A stretch of 64,000 nt of DNA from an uncultured Acetatifactor sp. (GCA_947586055.1 CANPXL010000002.1:102932-166931); one strand, 5' to 3'; numbered from the stretch's first letter, positions 16,871 through 26,922 are shown. Numbers and translations are program-made. Notes: generated from the letters alone by a model not told the origin.

Positions 16871-17996
16871 ATTCTTTTTTATCCAAGTCCGCCTGCACTT
16901 TCTCCAGATCTTTCCGTATGGAAAGCTTCTGGGGACAGGCGGTCTCGCATTTTCCGCATTTCACACAGCATTTCGCCTGTTTGCTCTCGCCCAGCTCGTG
17001 TTCCCAGTTCCACCGGACCACATTGTAATTCTGATACATGTGGTAGGTGTTCCACACTCTGAAATTTCCGGGAATATCCACGCCGGCGGGACAGGGCATG
17101 CAGTACCTGCATCCCGTACAGCCGTTTTGGACTCTGCTTCTGATCAGCGCCACAATGTCGCTGATCTCTCTGCTCTCCTTCTCGGACAGCGGCCGGAACG
17201 AACAGAAGGTCTTCAGATTGTCTTCCACCTGTTCCATGGTGGACATACCGCTTAAGACCACTTTTACATTGGGAAGGCTTCCCACCCAGCGCAGCGCGAA
17301 GGACGCTACAGACGCCTCCGGGTCCAGACTGTGGAAACGGCTTGCGATATCTCCCGCAAAGGCCGCCAGGGAACCGCCCTTTACCGGCTCCATGACAACA
17401 ATGGGAACGCCCTTCTGCTCCGCCAGCTTATACCCCCGCAGTCCGGCCTGTTCCTCCGCATCCATGTAATTTAACTGGATCTGGCAGAAATCCCATTCCC
17501 GATAATTCAGAATCTGTTCAAAGACCTCATAGCTGTCATGGAAGGAAAAACCAAGATACTTTATTTTTCCCTGCTTTTTCAGTTCTTCCAGTCTTTCCAC
17601 CACGCCCAGTCTCACCATATCCTCAAAGCGGCTTTTTCCCAGAGCGTGAAGAAGATAAAAGTCGATGTAGTCCGTCTGAAGTCTGGTAAGCTGCTCCTGG
17701 AACAGCCGGTCTGCATCCTCCCTGGAATTTACCATCCACACCGGCAGCTTCGTGGCAAGATAGAAAGAACTTCTGTCATACTTCTTCAGCACCTTTCCCA
17801 CCACGACCTCGCTCTGGCCGCCATGGTAGGGATACGCCGTGTCAATATAGTTGACGCCGGCCCCTATGGCCCTGTCCAGCATTTTTTCCGTCTCCGGTTC
17901 GTTGATCTTCCCGTCCGCGGTCTGTGGGAACCTCATACAGCCGAAGCCTAACAGCGAAGTTTCAATTCCCAGCTTCTCCAGTTTTCTCTTTTCCAT
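16857..17996 (-). CDS. aldo/keto reductase with C-terminal 4Fe-4S domain
   Basis: A 379-residue NADPH-type oxidoreductase of the TIM-barrel aldo/keto reductase family. The catalytic tetrad is visible as Asp and Tyr in YIDTAYPYHGG, Lys in LATKLP and His in YLLHALG. The C-terminal 90 residues carry a ferredoxin-like domain with CTGCRYCMPC and CCVKCGKCETACP, a common clostridial extension. The substrate is unknown. The ATG at 17996 follows GGAGG by six bases. It sits 80 bases after capA on the same strand. Confidence 0.9.
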   Translation of the reverse strand: MEKRKLEKLGIETSLLGFGCMRFPQTADGKINEPETEKMLDRAIGAGVNYIDTAYPYHGGQSEVVVGKVLKKYDRSSFYLATKLPVWMVNSREDADRLFQEQLTRLQTDYIDFYLLHALGKSRFEDMVRLGVVERLEELKKQGKIKYLGFSFHDSYEVFEQILNYREWDFCQIQLNYMDAEEQAGLRGYKLAEQKGVPIVVMEPVKGGSLAAFAGDIASRFHSLDPEASVASFALRWVGSLPNVKVVLSGMSTMEQVEDNLKTFCSFRPLSEKESREISDIVALIRSRVQNGCTGCRYCMPCPAGVDIPGNFRVWNTYHMYQNYNVVRWNWEHELGESKQAKCCVKCGKCETACPQKLSIRKDLEKVQADLDKKEFIVE

Positions 17997-18076
17997 CTCG
18001 ATACCTCCTAAAATGTTTTTTGGCTCCCCCCATCGTGTCATAATAATTGGCTGCGGCCGCCGGACTGTTTGCCCGC

Positions 18077-19279
18077 TTACTCATTCCCGGTTCCTGCCGG
18101 CGCGGGAATCCCGTCCTCGTCAAAGACAAGTCCCAGATCTCTGCTGCACTCGTTGAGTTTTTCCAAAATTCTGGTCGCTTCCTCGCCCTCCGCAGGCGTA
18201 GGTTTGTAATCGTTCCGGTTCGTCACCGAACTGACGGAACACGGGATCACCTTCAGCTGCGTTTCTTCCTGCCTGACGCCGTCGAGAAAGGTGAAGGTCT
18301 GCTGTACGATCAGACAATCCTTGTCGCTGGGATTTCTGTTTGCGCCGAAACAGAAATTCCCCAGACTGTAGATGATGTACTTCCCCTGATACTCTTCGAT
18401 TCCCTGTATCACATGGGGATGGTGGCCAATGACCAGATCCGCACCCCAGTCGATACACTTTCTGCCCAGAGCCTTCTGGTAGTCCTCGGGATAATATTCC
18501 CGCTCGGTCCCCCAGTGACAGCAGACCAGAATCAGGCCGCACTCCTGTTCCCGAAGCGTCTCTATGCCTTCCTTAATGTACTTTTCGACGCCGGCGCCCT
18601 GTCCCACTTCATTTACCGACACAAATCCCACCGTGATACCGGCTGCGGTCTCGTATACGCCGTAATATCCGTCATAGGCATAAGGGATCCCGGCTCCGTT
18701 TAAGGCTTCCACCGTATCGGCGGTTCCCTGTTCAAAGTAATCCAGACGGTGATTGTTTCCCATGCTCACCGCCTCCACGCTGCCTGCCGTGAGCACCTTC
18801 ACATATTCCGGGTCGCCTCTGATGCAGTAAGTCTGCTCTTCTCTGCGTTCCTGCGCCAACGTCAAGGGCCCTTCCAGGTTCACAATGGTCATATCGTCGG
18901 CGCTGAAAATATCATACACGTTTTCAAAGAAATACGCGGGATTTTGCTCTTTATCATACATTTCATCAAAGGTGCCGTAATATCCCTGGTCAAAATAACT
19001 GCCCATGGTCACATCTCCGGCCGCAGATATGGTGATCGTCAATTTCTCGGGACCGGGCGCGGGTGTCGGTTCCAACGTCGGCGTTGGCTCCGGAAACGGC
19101 GTCTTCCGTTCTTCTTCCGACGGCGTTTCGTAGGGGATCGGCTCCACATGGCCCAGGGCGCCGTTGTCTTCCGTCTCACCCGACAGGAATGTCCCGTCCG
19201 GATATGGCGCGCTCCCGCAGGATGTCAGTATACATACAGCCGCTCCTATCGCAAGCGGCACGATTTTCCTCGGTTTCAT
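18077..19279 (-). CDS. CapA-family lipoprotein (PGA_cap metallophosphatase fold)
   Basis: A 400-residue exported protein. The signal sequence ends in the lipobox LTSC (Cys21), followed by a Pro/Thr/Glu-rich linker. The CapA domain starts near residue 85 with SAAGDVTMGSY and includes NLEGPLT, GNNHRLDY and IGHHPHVIQGIE, which match the poly-gamma-glutamate capsule protein CapA and its metallophosphoesterase-like fold. No capB/capC is present, so a capsule role is not shown; many Firmicutes carry solitary copies. It overlaps the LCP gene by four bases, pointing to a joint cell-envelope role. Confidence 0.88.
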   Translation of the reverse strand: MKPRKIVPLAIGAAVCILTSCGSAPYPDGTFLSGETEDNGALGHVEPIPYETPSEEERKTPFPEPTPTLEPTPAPGPEKLTITISAAGDVTMGSYFDQGYYGTFDEMYDKEQNPAYFFENVYDIFSADDMTIVNLEGPLTLAQERREEQTYCIRGDPEYVKVLTAGSVEAVSMGNNHRLDYFEQGTADTVEALNGAGIPYAYDGYYGVYETAAGITVGFVSVNEVGQGAGVEKYIKEGIETLREQECGLILVCCHWGTEREYYPEDYQKALGRKCIDWGADLVIGHHPHVIQGIEEYQGKYIIYSLGNFCFGANRNPSDKDCLIVQQTFTFLDGVRQEETQLKVIPCSVSSVTNRNDYKPTPAEGEEATRILEKLNECSRDLGLVFDEDGIPAPAGTGNE

Positions 19280-20496
19280 CGTGCGGCTTCCTCTCCGTAT
19301 ATCTTCTCCCTCAGGTACTTTCTGTTTTCCTCAAAATCCACCTCCAGCACGGCCATTCCGCGGATCGTAGCGTCGCTGTAGGTCCCCTTCTGGGGAATAT
19401 TGTCGGAAACAAGATCATAAGTCAGAAACTTTGCCGCCTTCAGGCCCAGACGGAAGCATTCGCCTTTGGTCAGGTTGGTGGTCAGATTCGGCAGAAGGCT
19501 GTCCGCCAGCTCTGTGCCGTTCAGAAGCAGCGCTTTGGGAAGCTTCCGGATCACCTCCGACAGCACCTTCCTCTGGCGCTGTGTCCGGCCGAAGTCGGTC
19601 CCGAGATAACGGTTGCGGCAGTAGGCCAGCGCCTGAGGGCCGTTTAAGTGCACCATCCCGCTGAGGGAGGGATCCATATTGTCCGTGCCCTGCGGTCTGT
19701 TGGTCAGCATGTTATACTCCACCAGATAGCCGTTGACGTACTCGATTTCTTCCGTGCTGAGCTCCAGATCCACGCCGTCCACCGCGTCCACCAGTCCGGC
19801 GAAGGCCTCAAAGTTCACCTGTATGTAGCGATGGACCGGAATATCCAGATTCTTTTCCACGGTCTTCATGAGAAGCTCCGGCCCTCCAAAGGAATACGCC
19901 GCGTTCAGCCGATTGCCTTCGTGTCCGGGAATGTCCACGTACATGTCCCTGAGCAGAGACGTCATATAGATGGATTTCGTTTTCCTGCTCACGGAAAGCA
20001 GTATCATGGCGTCCGATCTTCCGTCTTCGCCGTTTTCCCGGGAATCGTTTCCGATCAGGAGGATATGGATCACGCCGTCCTCCTGCAGGGGCTTACCGGA
20101 AAAAGCCGGAATCTCCGAATAATTCATCTTTCCGTACGCCAGACCCGTCAGCAGATAAAGTCCTGCCCCCAAAGCCAGCAGGAGCACCGCCGCCGTCACA
20201 AAAAGCTTTTTCAGCAGTGACTTCTTTTTTCTCCGTCCCTTTTGCCGGCGTCCTTTCTGCCCCCCGGTTTCCTGCGCCCTGTTTCCCCGTCTTGCGCTGC
20301 CCGGCTCTGCGTCGCTGTTTTGCCCCCCGTTTCTTTGTCCTGCGCCGCCGCGCGCATTTCCTGCCGTCCTGCGGCTTTTCTCCCGGTTTCCGGTACCTCT
20401 TCCCGCGGGCCTGCTGTCCCAGTCCTCATAAAACTGATAGGTATGTTTTCCGCCGTTGTCTGTACCGCCGATTATGTCCAGTTCTTTTTTCCGCAT
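19276..20496 (-). CDS. LytR-CpsA-Psr (LCP) family wall-polymer ligase
   Basis: A 406-residue type II membrane protein. The first 90 residues are a highly charged, Gly/Arg/Lys-rich cytoplasmic tail, one membrane helix follows at about 93-115, and the extracellular LCP domain spans about 145-310 (LLIGNDSRENGEDGRSDAM, TSLLRDMYVDIPG, KLNAAYSFGG-type RLNAAYSFGG). LCP proteins transfer polyprenyl-linked glycopolymers to peptidoglycan. It lies 20 bases after GH3 and overlaps capA, so the enzymes are co-transcribed. The long basic tail is low-complexity. Confidence 0.93.
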   Translation of the reverse strand: MRKKELDIIGGTDNGGKHTYQFYEDWDSRPAGRGTGNREKSRRTAGNARGGAGQRNGGQNSDAEPGSARRGNRAQETGGQKGRRQKGRRKKKSLLKKLFVTAAVLLLALGAGLYLLTGLAYGKMNYSEIPAFSGKPLQEDGVIHILLIGNDSRENGEDGRSDAMILLSVSRKTKSIYMTSLLRDMYVDIPGHEGNRLNAAYSFGGPELLMKTVEKNLDIPVHRYIQVNFEAFAGLVDAVDGVDLELSTEEIEYVNGYLVEYNMLTNRPQGTDNMDPSLSGMVHLNGPQALAYCRNRYLGTDFGRTQRQRKVLSEVIRKLPKALLLNGTELADSLLPNLTTNLTKGECFRLGLKAAKFLTYDLVSDNIPQKGTYSDATIRGMAVLEVDFEENRKYLREKIYGEEAAR

Positions 20497-20516
20497 AAAA
20501 TTCCTGCCGTTACTCC

Positions 20517-22934
20517 TTAATCCATCCGAAGAATCAGGCCCAGCACCCTGCCGGCGCAGGTCTCCATTTCCTCACGCGTCAGGGCGCCTTTTCCCATGGC
20601 CTCCAGCAGACGGTCCGGGAAACCGCATCCCATCTTCATATCGTTTCCCGCCTTTACCTCCTTGTAGTGCTCCCCAAAGGTCCACCAGTCCGTGGTCACC
20701 ATACCGTCAAATCCCCATTCTCCCCTGAGAATGTCCTCTAACAGCTCCCTGTTCTCCGAGGCCCTGTGTCCGTTGATAATATTATAGGAGGACATGATGC
20801 TCCAGGGCTTCGCTTCCCTGACGATGATCTCGAACGCCTTCAGATAGATTTCCCTGATGGCCCGCTCGGAAGCTCTGGAATCACTGTTTCTCCGATTGGT
20901 CTCCTTGTTGTTCAGCGCGAAATGCTTCACCGTGGCCGCCACGTGGTTGCTCTGGATCCCCGTCACCATTGCCGCCGCCATCTTTCCCGTCAGACAGGGA
21001 TCCTCGGAATAATATTCAAAGTTTCGTCCGCAGAGCGGGCTTCTGTGGATGTTTACCGCCGGCGTAAGCCATACGCAGATATTATTCTCCTTTACCTCTG
21101 CGCCTCCGGCCCGGCCTGTTTTTTCCGCAAGATTCGGATCCCATGTGCAGGCGAGAAGGGTCGCGCAGGGCCACGCGGTCGTGCAGACCCCGCACTCAGG
21201 CCGGATCCTGAGACCGGCGGGGCCGTCCGCAGTCATAATCGCAGGAACGCCGTACTTCGGCAGATCTCCGTAGCCAAGCGTATTCGCCACGCCGGTATTC
21301 GGCTGTCCGCCCAGAAGCTCCGCCAGCTCCCTGTCGGAGAGCTGGGCGAGAAATTCCTGCAGCGTCAGCTTTCCTTCCGCCACCTCGTTAAGGCTGTGGA
21401 CATTCTCCCGGGGCTTGGTAAACTGATGTCCCTGTTGAAATCTGACGCTGGGGAGCTGCCCGTCGTAGTCCTCCGGCCTTCGCCTTTCCAGCACACTTTC
21501 GTCCGTATCATAAGGCTCTCCCTGAGGAAGTTCCTCAAATGTGCCGTCCGAAAGCATCCTCTTTTTTAACCGGGTGGGCGTCATCTTTCGGGAAAGCTGC
21601 TCCACCACTCTGTCTTCCTCTAACACAAGGACATAGTTATCCTCCACCGTATCCCGCACGGAAGTTCCCACATAGAAATGATATTCGCCTTTTTCCAATA
21701 CATACGCCGATTCCGCCACTTTGCCCAGATCGTCGTAAGAAGCCATGTCCGTAACCTTAAAATGCAGATAGACGGTCTGGGTCTCCCCGGGCTCCAGCAG
21801 CCGCGTCTTCCGGAATGCGGCCAGTTCCCTGGCAGGTTTGCCGAGCTTTCCCTGGGGCGCGCTGTAATACACCTGCACGACCTCTTTTCCCGCCATGTCC
21901 CCGGTATTGCATACTCCGACGCTGACTCTGAGATCGTCTCCCTGCTGCTCCACCAAAGGCATGGAAAGCGAAAAGGTGGTATAGGACAGGCCGAAGCCAA
22001 AAGGATAATTTACTTTTTCCGCCGCGCCGGGTATCGTCTCAAAATACCGGTACCCGACATAAATATCTTCCGTATAATCCACATAGTCCTCCGACTCATG
22101 GAATCCGGCCGTGGACGGATAATCCTCCAGACGGCGGGCAAACGTATCGGCCAGCTTTCCGCAGGGATTTCCGTGGCCCATCAAAAGCTCCGCGGCCGCG
22201 ATCCCCCCTTCCATGCCGCCCTGCCACGCCATCAGCACGGACTGGATGCGGTCTTCCTCCCGAAACCAGCAGGTATCCACCATACCGCCCACATTCATCA
22301 CCACAATCACTTTGTCAAAGAGAGACTTGACGGCGTCCACAAGCGCCCTCTCCCCGTGGCTCAGATAAAAGTCCCCGTCCTCGAAGGTCTTCGCCGCGAG
22401 ATCCACGATGCCTTCTTCCATCATCTGCCCGTCTCTTTCGGTTCCTCCCTGCTCGGTGGTTCTGTCCCACCCTTCGCCTGAGAACCTGCAGATACTTATG
22501 ACAGCCGTGTCAGTATATGCTCTGGCCTTTTTCATCAGCTCATCCGGCACCGCGGGCTCCGCCGTCATACCCGGCATTTTCCCTTCCGCACGCTGCTGTT
22601 TTACGTTTTCTCTGTAGAAGTCCGCCAGCTCTTCAAACACGCTGACCTCTCCCTCCAGACTGCGGAAACCGTCGTAAAGATTGCGGACGTACTCCACCGT
22701 CACGTCGCCGCTTCCGCCGCCGCCCTTTACATAGTCAAAGGTCCCCTTTCCGAACAAAGCCACCTTGCTGCCCTTTTTCAAAGGCAGCACGTTTTCCCTG
22801 TTCTTCAACAGAACCATACCTTCCTTCGCGACATCCCGGGAGAGTCCGATATGCTCTCTGCATGCCGTGATCCTGCTGCCGTCCTTCCCCATGGGAAGCA
22901 CCGGCTGAAACCTTGCTCTCGCCCACTTTTCCAT
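20517..22934 (-). CDS. GH3 beta-glucosidase-type enzyme, circularly permuted (second of pair)
   Basis: An 805-residue glycoside hydrolase family 3 protein with swapped domain order. The alpha/beta sandwich domain comes first (LPLKKGSKVALFGKG, residues about 45-290), then a fibronectin III-like domain, then the TIM barrel (about 545-800) with TADGPAGLR, KHFALNN and the nucleophile Asp in MVTTDWW. The same permutation is known for GH3 enzymes of Ruminococcus albus and Butyrivibrio. No signal peptide, so cytoplasmic hydrolysis of imported beta-gluco- or xylo-oligosaccharides is likely. AGGGGA precedes the ATG at 22934. It is followed closely by the LCP gene. Confidence 0.92.
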   Translation of the reverse strand: MEKWARARFQPVLPMGKDGSRITACREHIGLSRDVAKEGMVLLKNRENVLPLKKGSKVALFGKGTFDYVKGGGGSGDVTVEYVRNLYDGFRSLEGEVSVFEELADFYRENVKQQRAEGKMPGMTAEPAVPDELMKKARAYTDTAVISICRFSGEGWDRTTEQGGTERDGQMMEEGIVDLAAKTFEDGDFYLSHGERALVDAVKSLFDKVIVVMNVGGMVDTCWFREEDRIQSVLMAWQGGMEGGIAAAELLMGHGNPCGKLADTFARRLEDYPSTAGFHESEDYVDYTEDIYVGYRYFETIPGAAEKVNYPFGFGLSYTTFSLSMPLVEQQGDDLRVSVGVCNTGDMAGKEVVQVYYSAPQGKLGKPARELAAFRKTRLLEPGETQTVYLHFKVTDMASYDDLGKVAESAYVLEKGEYHFYVGTSVRDTVEDNYVLVLEEDRVVEQLSRKMTPTRLKKRMLSDGTFEELPQGEPYDTDESVLERRRPEDYDGQLPSVRFQQGHQFTKPRENVHSLNEVAEGKLTLQEFLAQLSDRELAELLGGQPNTGVANTLGYGDLPKYGVPAIMTADGPAGLRIRPECGVCTTAWPCATLLACTWDPNLAEKTGRAGGAEVKENNICVWLTPAVNIHRSPLCGRNFEYYSEDPCLTGKMAAAMVTGIQSNHVAATVKHFALNNKETNRRNSDSRASERAIREIYLKAFEIIVREAKPWSIMSSYNIINGHRASENRELLEDILRGEWGFDGMVTTDWWTFGEHYKEVKAGNDMKMGCGFPDRLLEAMGKGALTREEMETCAGRVLGLILRMD

Positions 22935-23027
22935 AGTTTCCCCTTTCCGCACCGCCCGGCGCCCCGGCGTCCGTTCCCTGCATCCGCCCCTCTGCGGATG
23001 CGCCGGCCGCATCTTTCCAAACCTTTG

Positions 23028-25838
23028 CTACCGCTGGTCTCTCACAATGCAGATCCGGCTGATCTCAACGCCGCTCTGCCCGAAGAACAGCTTTACCTGA
23101 AAACGGTCTTTTTCCACAGGATCGGGAAATTCCACGATCCGCTTCTCCCATTCCCTGTCAAGACCGGTCAGGGTAATGGTCTTTGCCAGCTTTCTGTCCT
23201 GAAATACCGACACCGGCATCTGGGCCGCGCCCACGGTATCCGGCGAAATCCGGCACGTCATTTCGAGACGGTACCGGCCTTTTTCCTTGAGCGTCACCTG
23301 CAGGATATTGTTTTTCCCCATGGAGGTGTCGATCTGCGCGGGATCCGCTTCTCCGATGACATCCACGGACACCGGGATCACGGGACCGTCGCCCATGTCG
23401 TCTTCCTCCTCCGCGCACTGCCGAAGCTGTGCGTCAAGCTCCGTCTCGATTCCCTGCTTTCTCAGCCACGCCGGCGACGACAGCAGGAAGCGGCAGATGT
23501 TCGCCACGCTCCGCTGAAACTCTCCCCTTGTGACAGTTCCGTTTGCAAGACTCTCTAAAGAATTGTCCCCGTTTGCGTTGGTCAGGGCGTCCTCCGTTAC
23601 CATATAAAGGTCGTTCTGGCTTCGCACCATGGCCCCGGTATTCTGGATGGCGGGCGCGCCGCCTTCCTCGTTTCCCATCGCCCACCAGTCGCTCATCACG
23701 ATTCCCCGATACCCCCATTCTCCCCGGAGAACGGTCGTCAGAAGATCATAGCTGCTGGAGGTCCAGAACCCGTTCATGGGCCCGTAGGTAGACATGACGG
23801 ACCGGGCTTCCCCTTCCTTTACGGCGATCTCAAACCCCTTCAGGTAGATTTCCCGCAGCGCCCGCTCGGACACCACCGCCTCGGCGGTATAGCGGTGATC
23901 CTCCTGATTGTTGCAGGCAAAATGCTTGATGGTTCCCGTGACGCCGTACTTATGCATACCGCGCAGCTGTGCCGCCGCCATCTTCCCCGTCACGAGAGGA
24001 TCTTCGGAAAAATACTCAAAATTTCTGCCGTTTAAAGGATACCGGTGTATGTTCATTCCAGGTCCCAGAAGCGTGTCTATCTGATTCTTGCGAAGTTCCA
24101 TCCCTTCCCACCGGTAAAGTTCTTCCACCAGCTCCTCGTTAAAGGTGCACGCCAGACAAGTCCCTATCGGCATGGAAAACGCCACCGTTCCGCAGTCCAT
24201 GCGGATGCCGCTGGGTCCGTCCGCACAGCAGGCGGCAGGCAGGCCGTACCCCGCCAGGCTTTCCGTCAGTCCCCCGAAAGCGCCCGCAGTTCCGGGCGTC
24301 ACCTTCGGCGAACACATTCCCTCGCCCCGCACGGCGCAGCAAAGCTCTTCGTCCGACAGCTGTCCCACAAACTGTTCCATGGTGGCAAGTCCCGCCGCCA
24401 CATCCGCAAGCCGGAACCCCTGATTTCCCGTGTACGGAATCTCCTTCGGCAGCCGTTCCAGGCGCCTTTGGGCCGGATCCACCGTGCGCAGATGCGTCTC
24501 TTCCCACGCCGGAGCATAGGTTCCGTCCCCTCGTCTCTCCCCCGGGCGCAGATGGGAAAACGCCGTCACGGGGGCCATTGCCTCCTCCAGCTGACGGATC
24601 ACCACCGGTTGGCCAAGGGTGAGCTTCCCCGCCTGTTCCGCATCCCTTACGTTTTCTCCCGCGTAAAACACATACTCTCCCGCTTCCAGCACATAACAGG
24701 ACCGGTTGCCCGTGACCCCGGAGTCGTCATAGGAAGCCAGAAGCGTCCAGGGCGCGCTCACCGTCAGCTCCTGCATTTCGCCCGGCGCAAGGCAGTCCGT
24801 CTTTGCAAAACCGCAGAGAACCCGGGCAGGCTTCCCCAAAAGCCCCTGCGGCGCCTGACAATAGACCTGGACCACGGCCTTGCCGCTGCAGGCGCCGGTA
24901 TTTTTCACCCGGGCCCGGATCTTCAGGGTATGCTTCTCCAGCATGATCCCCCGGTAGAAGACCGGCGGCAGCCCCGCAAGTTCCGTCTCCATGGAAAAAG
25001 AAGTGTACGACAGGCCGTATCCGAAGGGATACAGTACCTTCTCCGGCGCAAAAGTAGAAAAATAGCGGTATCCTACATAAATGTCCTCGGCGTAAAAATT
25101 TCTCTTCGGATCCCCGTACCATTCCGCCGCTGGATAGTCGTGAAGATCTCTTGCCACCGTGTCCGTAAGCCTTCCCGAGGGCGACACCTTCCCGCTGATC
25201 ACGTCCAGCACGCCGTTCCCGCCCTCCTGACCGCCCTGCCATACATACAGAACGGCGGAGGGAGCATATTTTTCCACCCATTTCATATCAATGAGATTGC
25301 CCACGTTGAGAAGCACCACCGTGCGGCGAAACGCGCCGCAAACCGTCTCCAGCAGCTTTTCCTCCGTGTCCGTCAGAAGATAGCTTCCCGGCCCATCCAC
25401 GTTATCCTTATCTTCCCCTGCGGTTCTGGCAATGATAATAACGGCGGCGTCGGATTCTTTTGCGGCCTGCCGGGCCAGTTCTTCCGACAGGGGCATTTCC
25501 TCCTGAAACCATGGTTCCTGAGCCCAGCCGATCCCCCTGTTAAAAGGATGATCCGCCAGCCATTCCAGATACGCCTCCTTCACCCGGCGGTTCAGTTCGT
25601 ATTCCCCCGACTGTTCCAGAGCTTCCGCGATTCCCGTAACGTACCTGGTATTCACCATGCCGCCGGACCCGGTGCCGCCCTTGTAATAGTTGAACTGACC
25701 CCGCCCGAACAGCGCGATTTTTGTTCCCTTCGCAAGGGGCAGCGCTCCGTCCTCGTTGCGCAGCATCACAATCCCCTCCGCCACCGCCTGTCTGGCCTTT
25801 GCGGCGTATTCTTCCACCGAAAACAGTCTGTCCGCCAT
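23028..25838 (-). CDS. GH3 enzyme, circularly permuted (first of pair)
   Basis: A 936-residue GH3 protein with the same permuted order as its neighbour: sandwich domain first (LPLAKGTKIALFGRG), FnIII-like region, then the barrel with CADGPSGIR, KHFACNN and the nucleophile Asp in IVMSDWW. It has about 130 extra C-terminal residues forming a beta-rich, possibly carbohydrate-binding region (VTLKEKGRYRLEM onwards). No signal peptide. GGAGGAG precedes the ATG by seven bases. It starts the run GH3-GH3-LCP-CapA. Substrate specificity (glucoside, xyloside or arabinoside) cannot be told. Confidence 0.91.
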   Translation of the reverse strand: MADRLFSVEEYAAKARQAVAEGIVMLRNEDGALPLAKGTKIALFGRGQFNYYKGGTGSGGMVNTRYVTGIAEALEQSGEYELNRRVKEAYLEWLADHPFNRGIGWAQEPWFQEEMPLSEELARQAAKESDAAVIIIARTAGEDKDNVDGPGSYLLTDTEEKLLETVCGAFRRTVVLLNVGNLIDMKWVEKYAPSAVLYVWQGGQEGGNGVLDVISGKVSPSGRLTDTVARDLHDYPAAEWYGDPKRNFYAEDIYVGYRYFSTFAPEKVLYPFGYGLSYTSFSMETELAGLPPVFYRGIMLEKHTLKIRARVKNTGACSGKAVVQVYCQAPQGLLGKPARVLCGFAKTDCLAPGEMQELTVSAPWTLLASYDDSGVTGNRSCYVLEAGEYVFYAGENVRDAEQAGKLTLGQPVVIRQLEEAMAPVTAFSHLRPGERRGDGTYAPAWEETHLRTVDPAQRRLERLPKEIPYTGNQGFRLADVAAGLATMEQFVGQLSDEELCCAVRGEGMCSPKVTPGTAGAFGGLTESLAGYGLPAACCADGPSGIRMDCGTVAFSMPIGTCLACTFNEELVEELYRWEGMELRKNQIDTLLGPGMNIHRYPLNGRNFEYFSEDPLVTGKMAAAQLRGMHKYGVTGTIKHFACNNQEDHRYTAEAVVSERALREIYLKGFEIAVKEGEARSVMSTYGPMNGFWTSSSYDLLTTVLRGEWGYRGIVMSDWWAMGNEEGGAPAIQNTGAMVRSQNDLYMVTEDALTNANGDNSLESLANGTVTRGEFQRSVANICRFLLSSPAWLRKQGIETELDAQLRQCAEEEDDMGDGPVIPVSVDVIGEADPAQIDTSMGKNNILQVTLKEKGRYRLEMTCRISPDTVGAAQMPVSVFQDRKLAKTITLTGLDREWEKRIVEFPDPVEKDRFQVKLFFGQSGVEISRICIVRDQR

Positions 25839-25873
25839 TTGACATCTCCTCCGAACACTTTTCCGTTACAGCA

Positions 25874-25903
25874 ATTGTAATACATGGAGTTTCCCTTTGT
25901 CCA
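25874..25903 (-). promoter_or_regulatory. candidate promoter of the GH3 operon
   Basis: TGGACA, 18-base spacer, TACAAT, 36 bases before the first GH3 ATG. An inverted repeat TTACA-N5-TGTAA overlaps the -10 box and could be an operator. Confidence 0.5.
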
Positions 25904-25929
25904 TGCATTCTTTTCCTCGGGCGTCCCCG

Positions 25930-26775
25930 CTAGGCGATAAACAGCACTCCCAGCGTCCCCGGGCCGCAGTGGCTTGAGACCACGCCTCCGGCCCTGGTCT
26001 CCCAGATCTCCCGGAAAATGCCAAGGCTCTCCAGATACTGCCGCACCTGTTCCACAATTTCCCGGCTGCACCCCGAATGCGTGATGAACACACGGTCCCT
26101 GTCTGCGGTCTTCAGTTCTTCCTCCATGTCCCTGACATAGGAAAGGATCACCTTATCCATGCTGCCCCTGTATTTCTTTCCGGACTGCATGGCTCCGTCC
26201 GTGACCTGAATTCTGGGATGCAGCTTCAGAGCCCCTCCCGCCATGGCCGCCAGCCCGCTGCAGCGGCCGCCCCGGTGAAGATAGACCAGCGTATCCACCA
26301 CGAAGCTGGCTCTCACTCTGGGAATCAACTCCTTTATCCTGCGGACAATCTCGTCGGCCGGCTTTCCCTCCTGCGCCATGACCGCCGCCTGCACAACCAA
26401 AAGCCCGATCCCCGTGGAAAGATTTCGGGAATCCAGGACATGGATGCTGTGCTCCGCATCCAGCTGCTGAGCCGCCATACGCATGATATTCCCGGAAGAA
26501 GACATGGAATCCGAGATGGAGAAACAGATCAGTTCGTCTCCCCTTTTCACATACGGTTCAAACAGCTCTACCGCCCGCTCAAGGGAAGGCGCCGACGTCT
26601 TTGGCGTCTCCCTGACGGCTTCGCACCAGCGATAGATCTCATCGATGGAAATATCCCTGCCGTCCTCATATTCCTTTTCTCCCAGCAGAATATGCAGGGG
26701 CAGAATGGAAATATTGTACTTGTTCAGCAATTCTTCACATAAATCGCATGTACTGTCCGAAATAATCTTTATCAT
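25930..26775 (-). CDS. DegV-family fatty-acid-binding protein
   Basis: A 281-residue EDD-fold protein. DegV family members bind a fatty acid and deliver it to fatty acid kinase for phospholipid synthesis. The N-terminus MIKIISDSTCDL and the segment RGDELICFSISDSMSSSG carry the conserved Ser/Thr ligands, and YLHRGGRCSGLAA near residue 165 is the family's second block. The ATG at 26775 follows GGAGG by five bases; longer in-frame starts lack both a ribosome binding site and protein-like sequence. It stands alone between divergent GH43 and the GH3 operon. Confidence 0.93.
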   Translation of the reverse strand: MIKIISDSTCDLCEELLNKYNISILPLHILLGEKEYEDGRDISIDEIYRWCEAVRETPKTSAPSLERAVELFEPYVKRGDELICFSISDSMSSSGNIMRMAAQQLDAEHSIHVLDSRNLSTGIGLLVVQAAVMAQEGKPADEIVRRIKELIPRVRASFVVDTLVYLHRGGRCSGLAAMAGGALKLHPRIQVTDGAMQSGKKYRGSMDKVILSYVRDMEEELKTADRDRVFITHSGCSREIVEQVRQYLESLGIFREIWETRAGGVVSSHCGPGTLGVLFIA

Positions 26776-26922
26776 ACCGTCCTCCGTGATAAACCCGATT
26801 TTGTTTTCCCAGAAGAAGTTCCGTTCTCGAAAACCGATCCGACATAGTTCCTCTTTTCCCAAACCGCCCGCAGAAGCAGCCACATAAACTGCCGTTTGAC
26901 AGTCCCGACGGGTACAGAATTT

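Noticed and set aside
24045..25880. A 611-codon plus-strand open frame inside GH3.
   Set aside because: It is a shadow of the GH3 coding strand, with Arg/His/Pro-rich composition and no family match.
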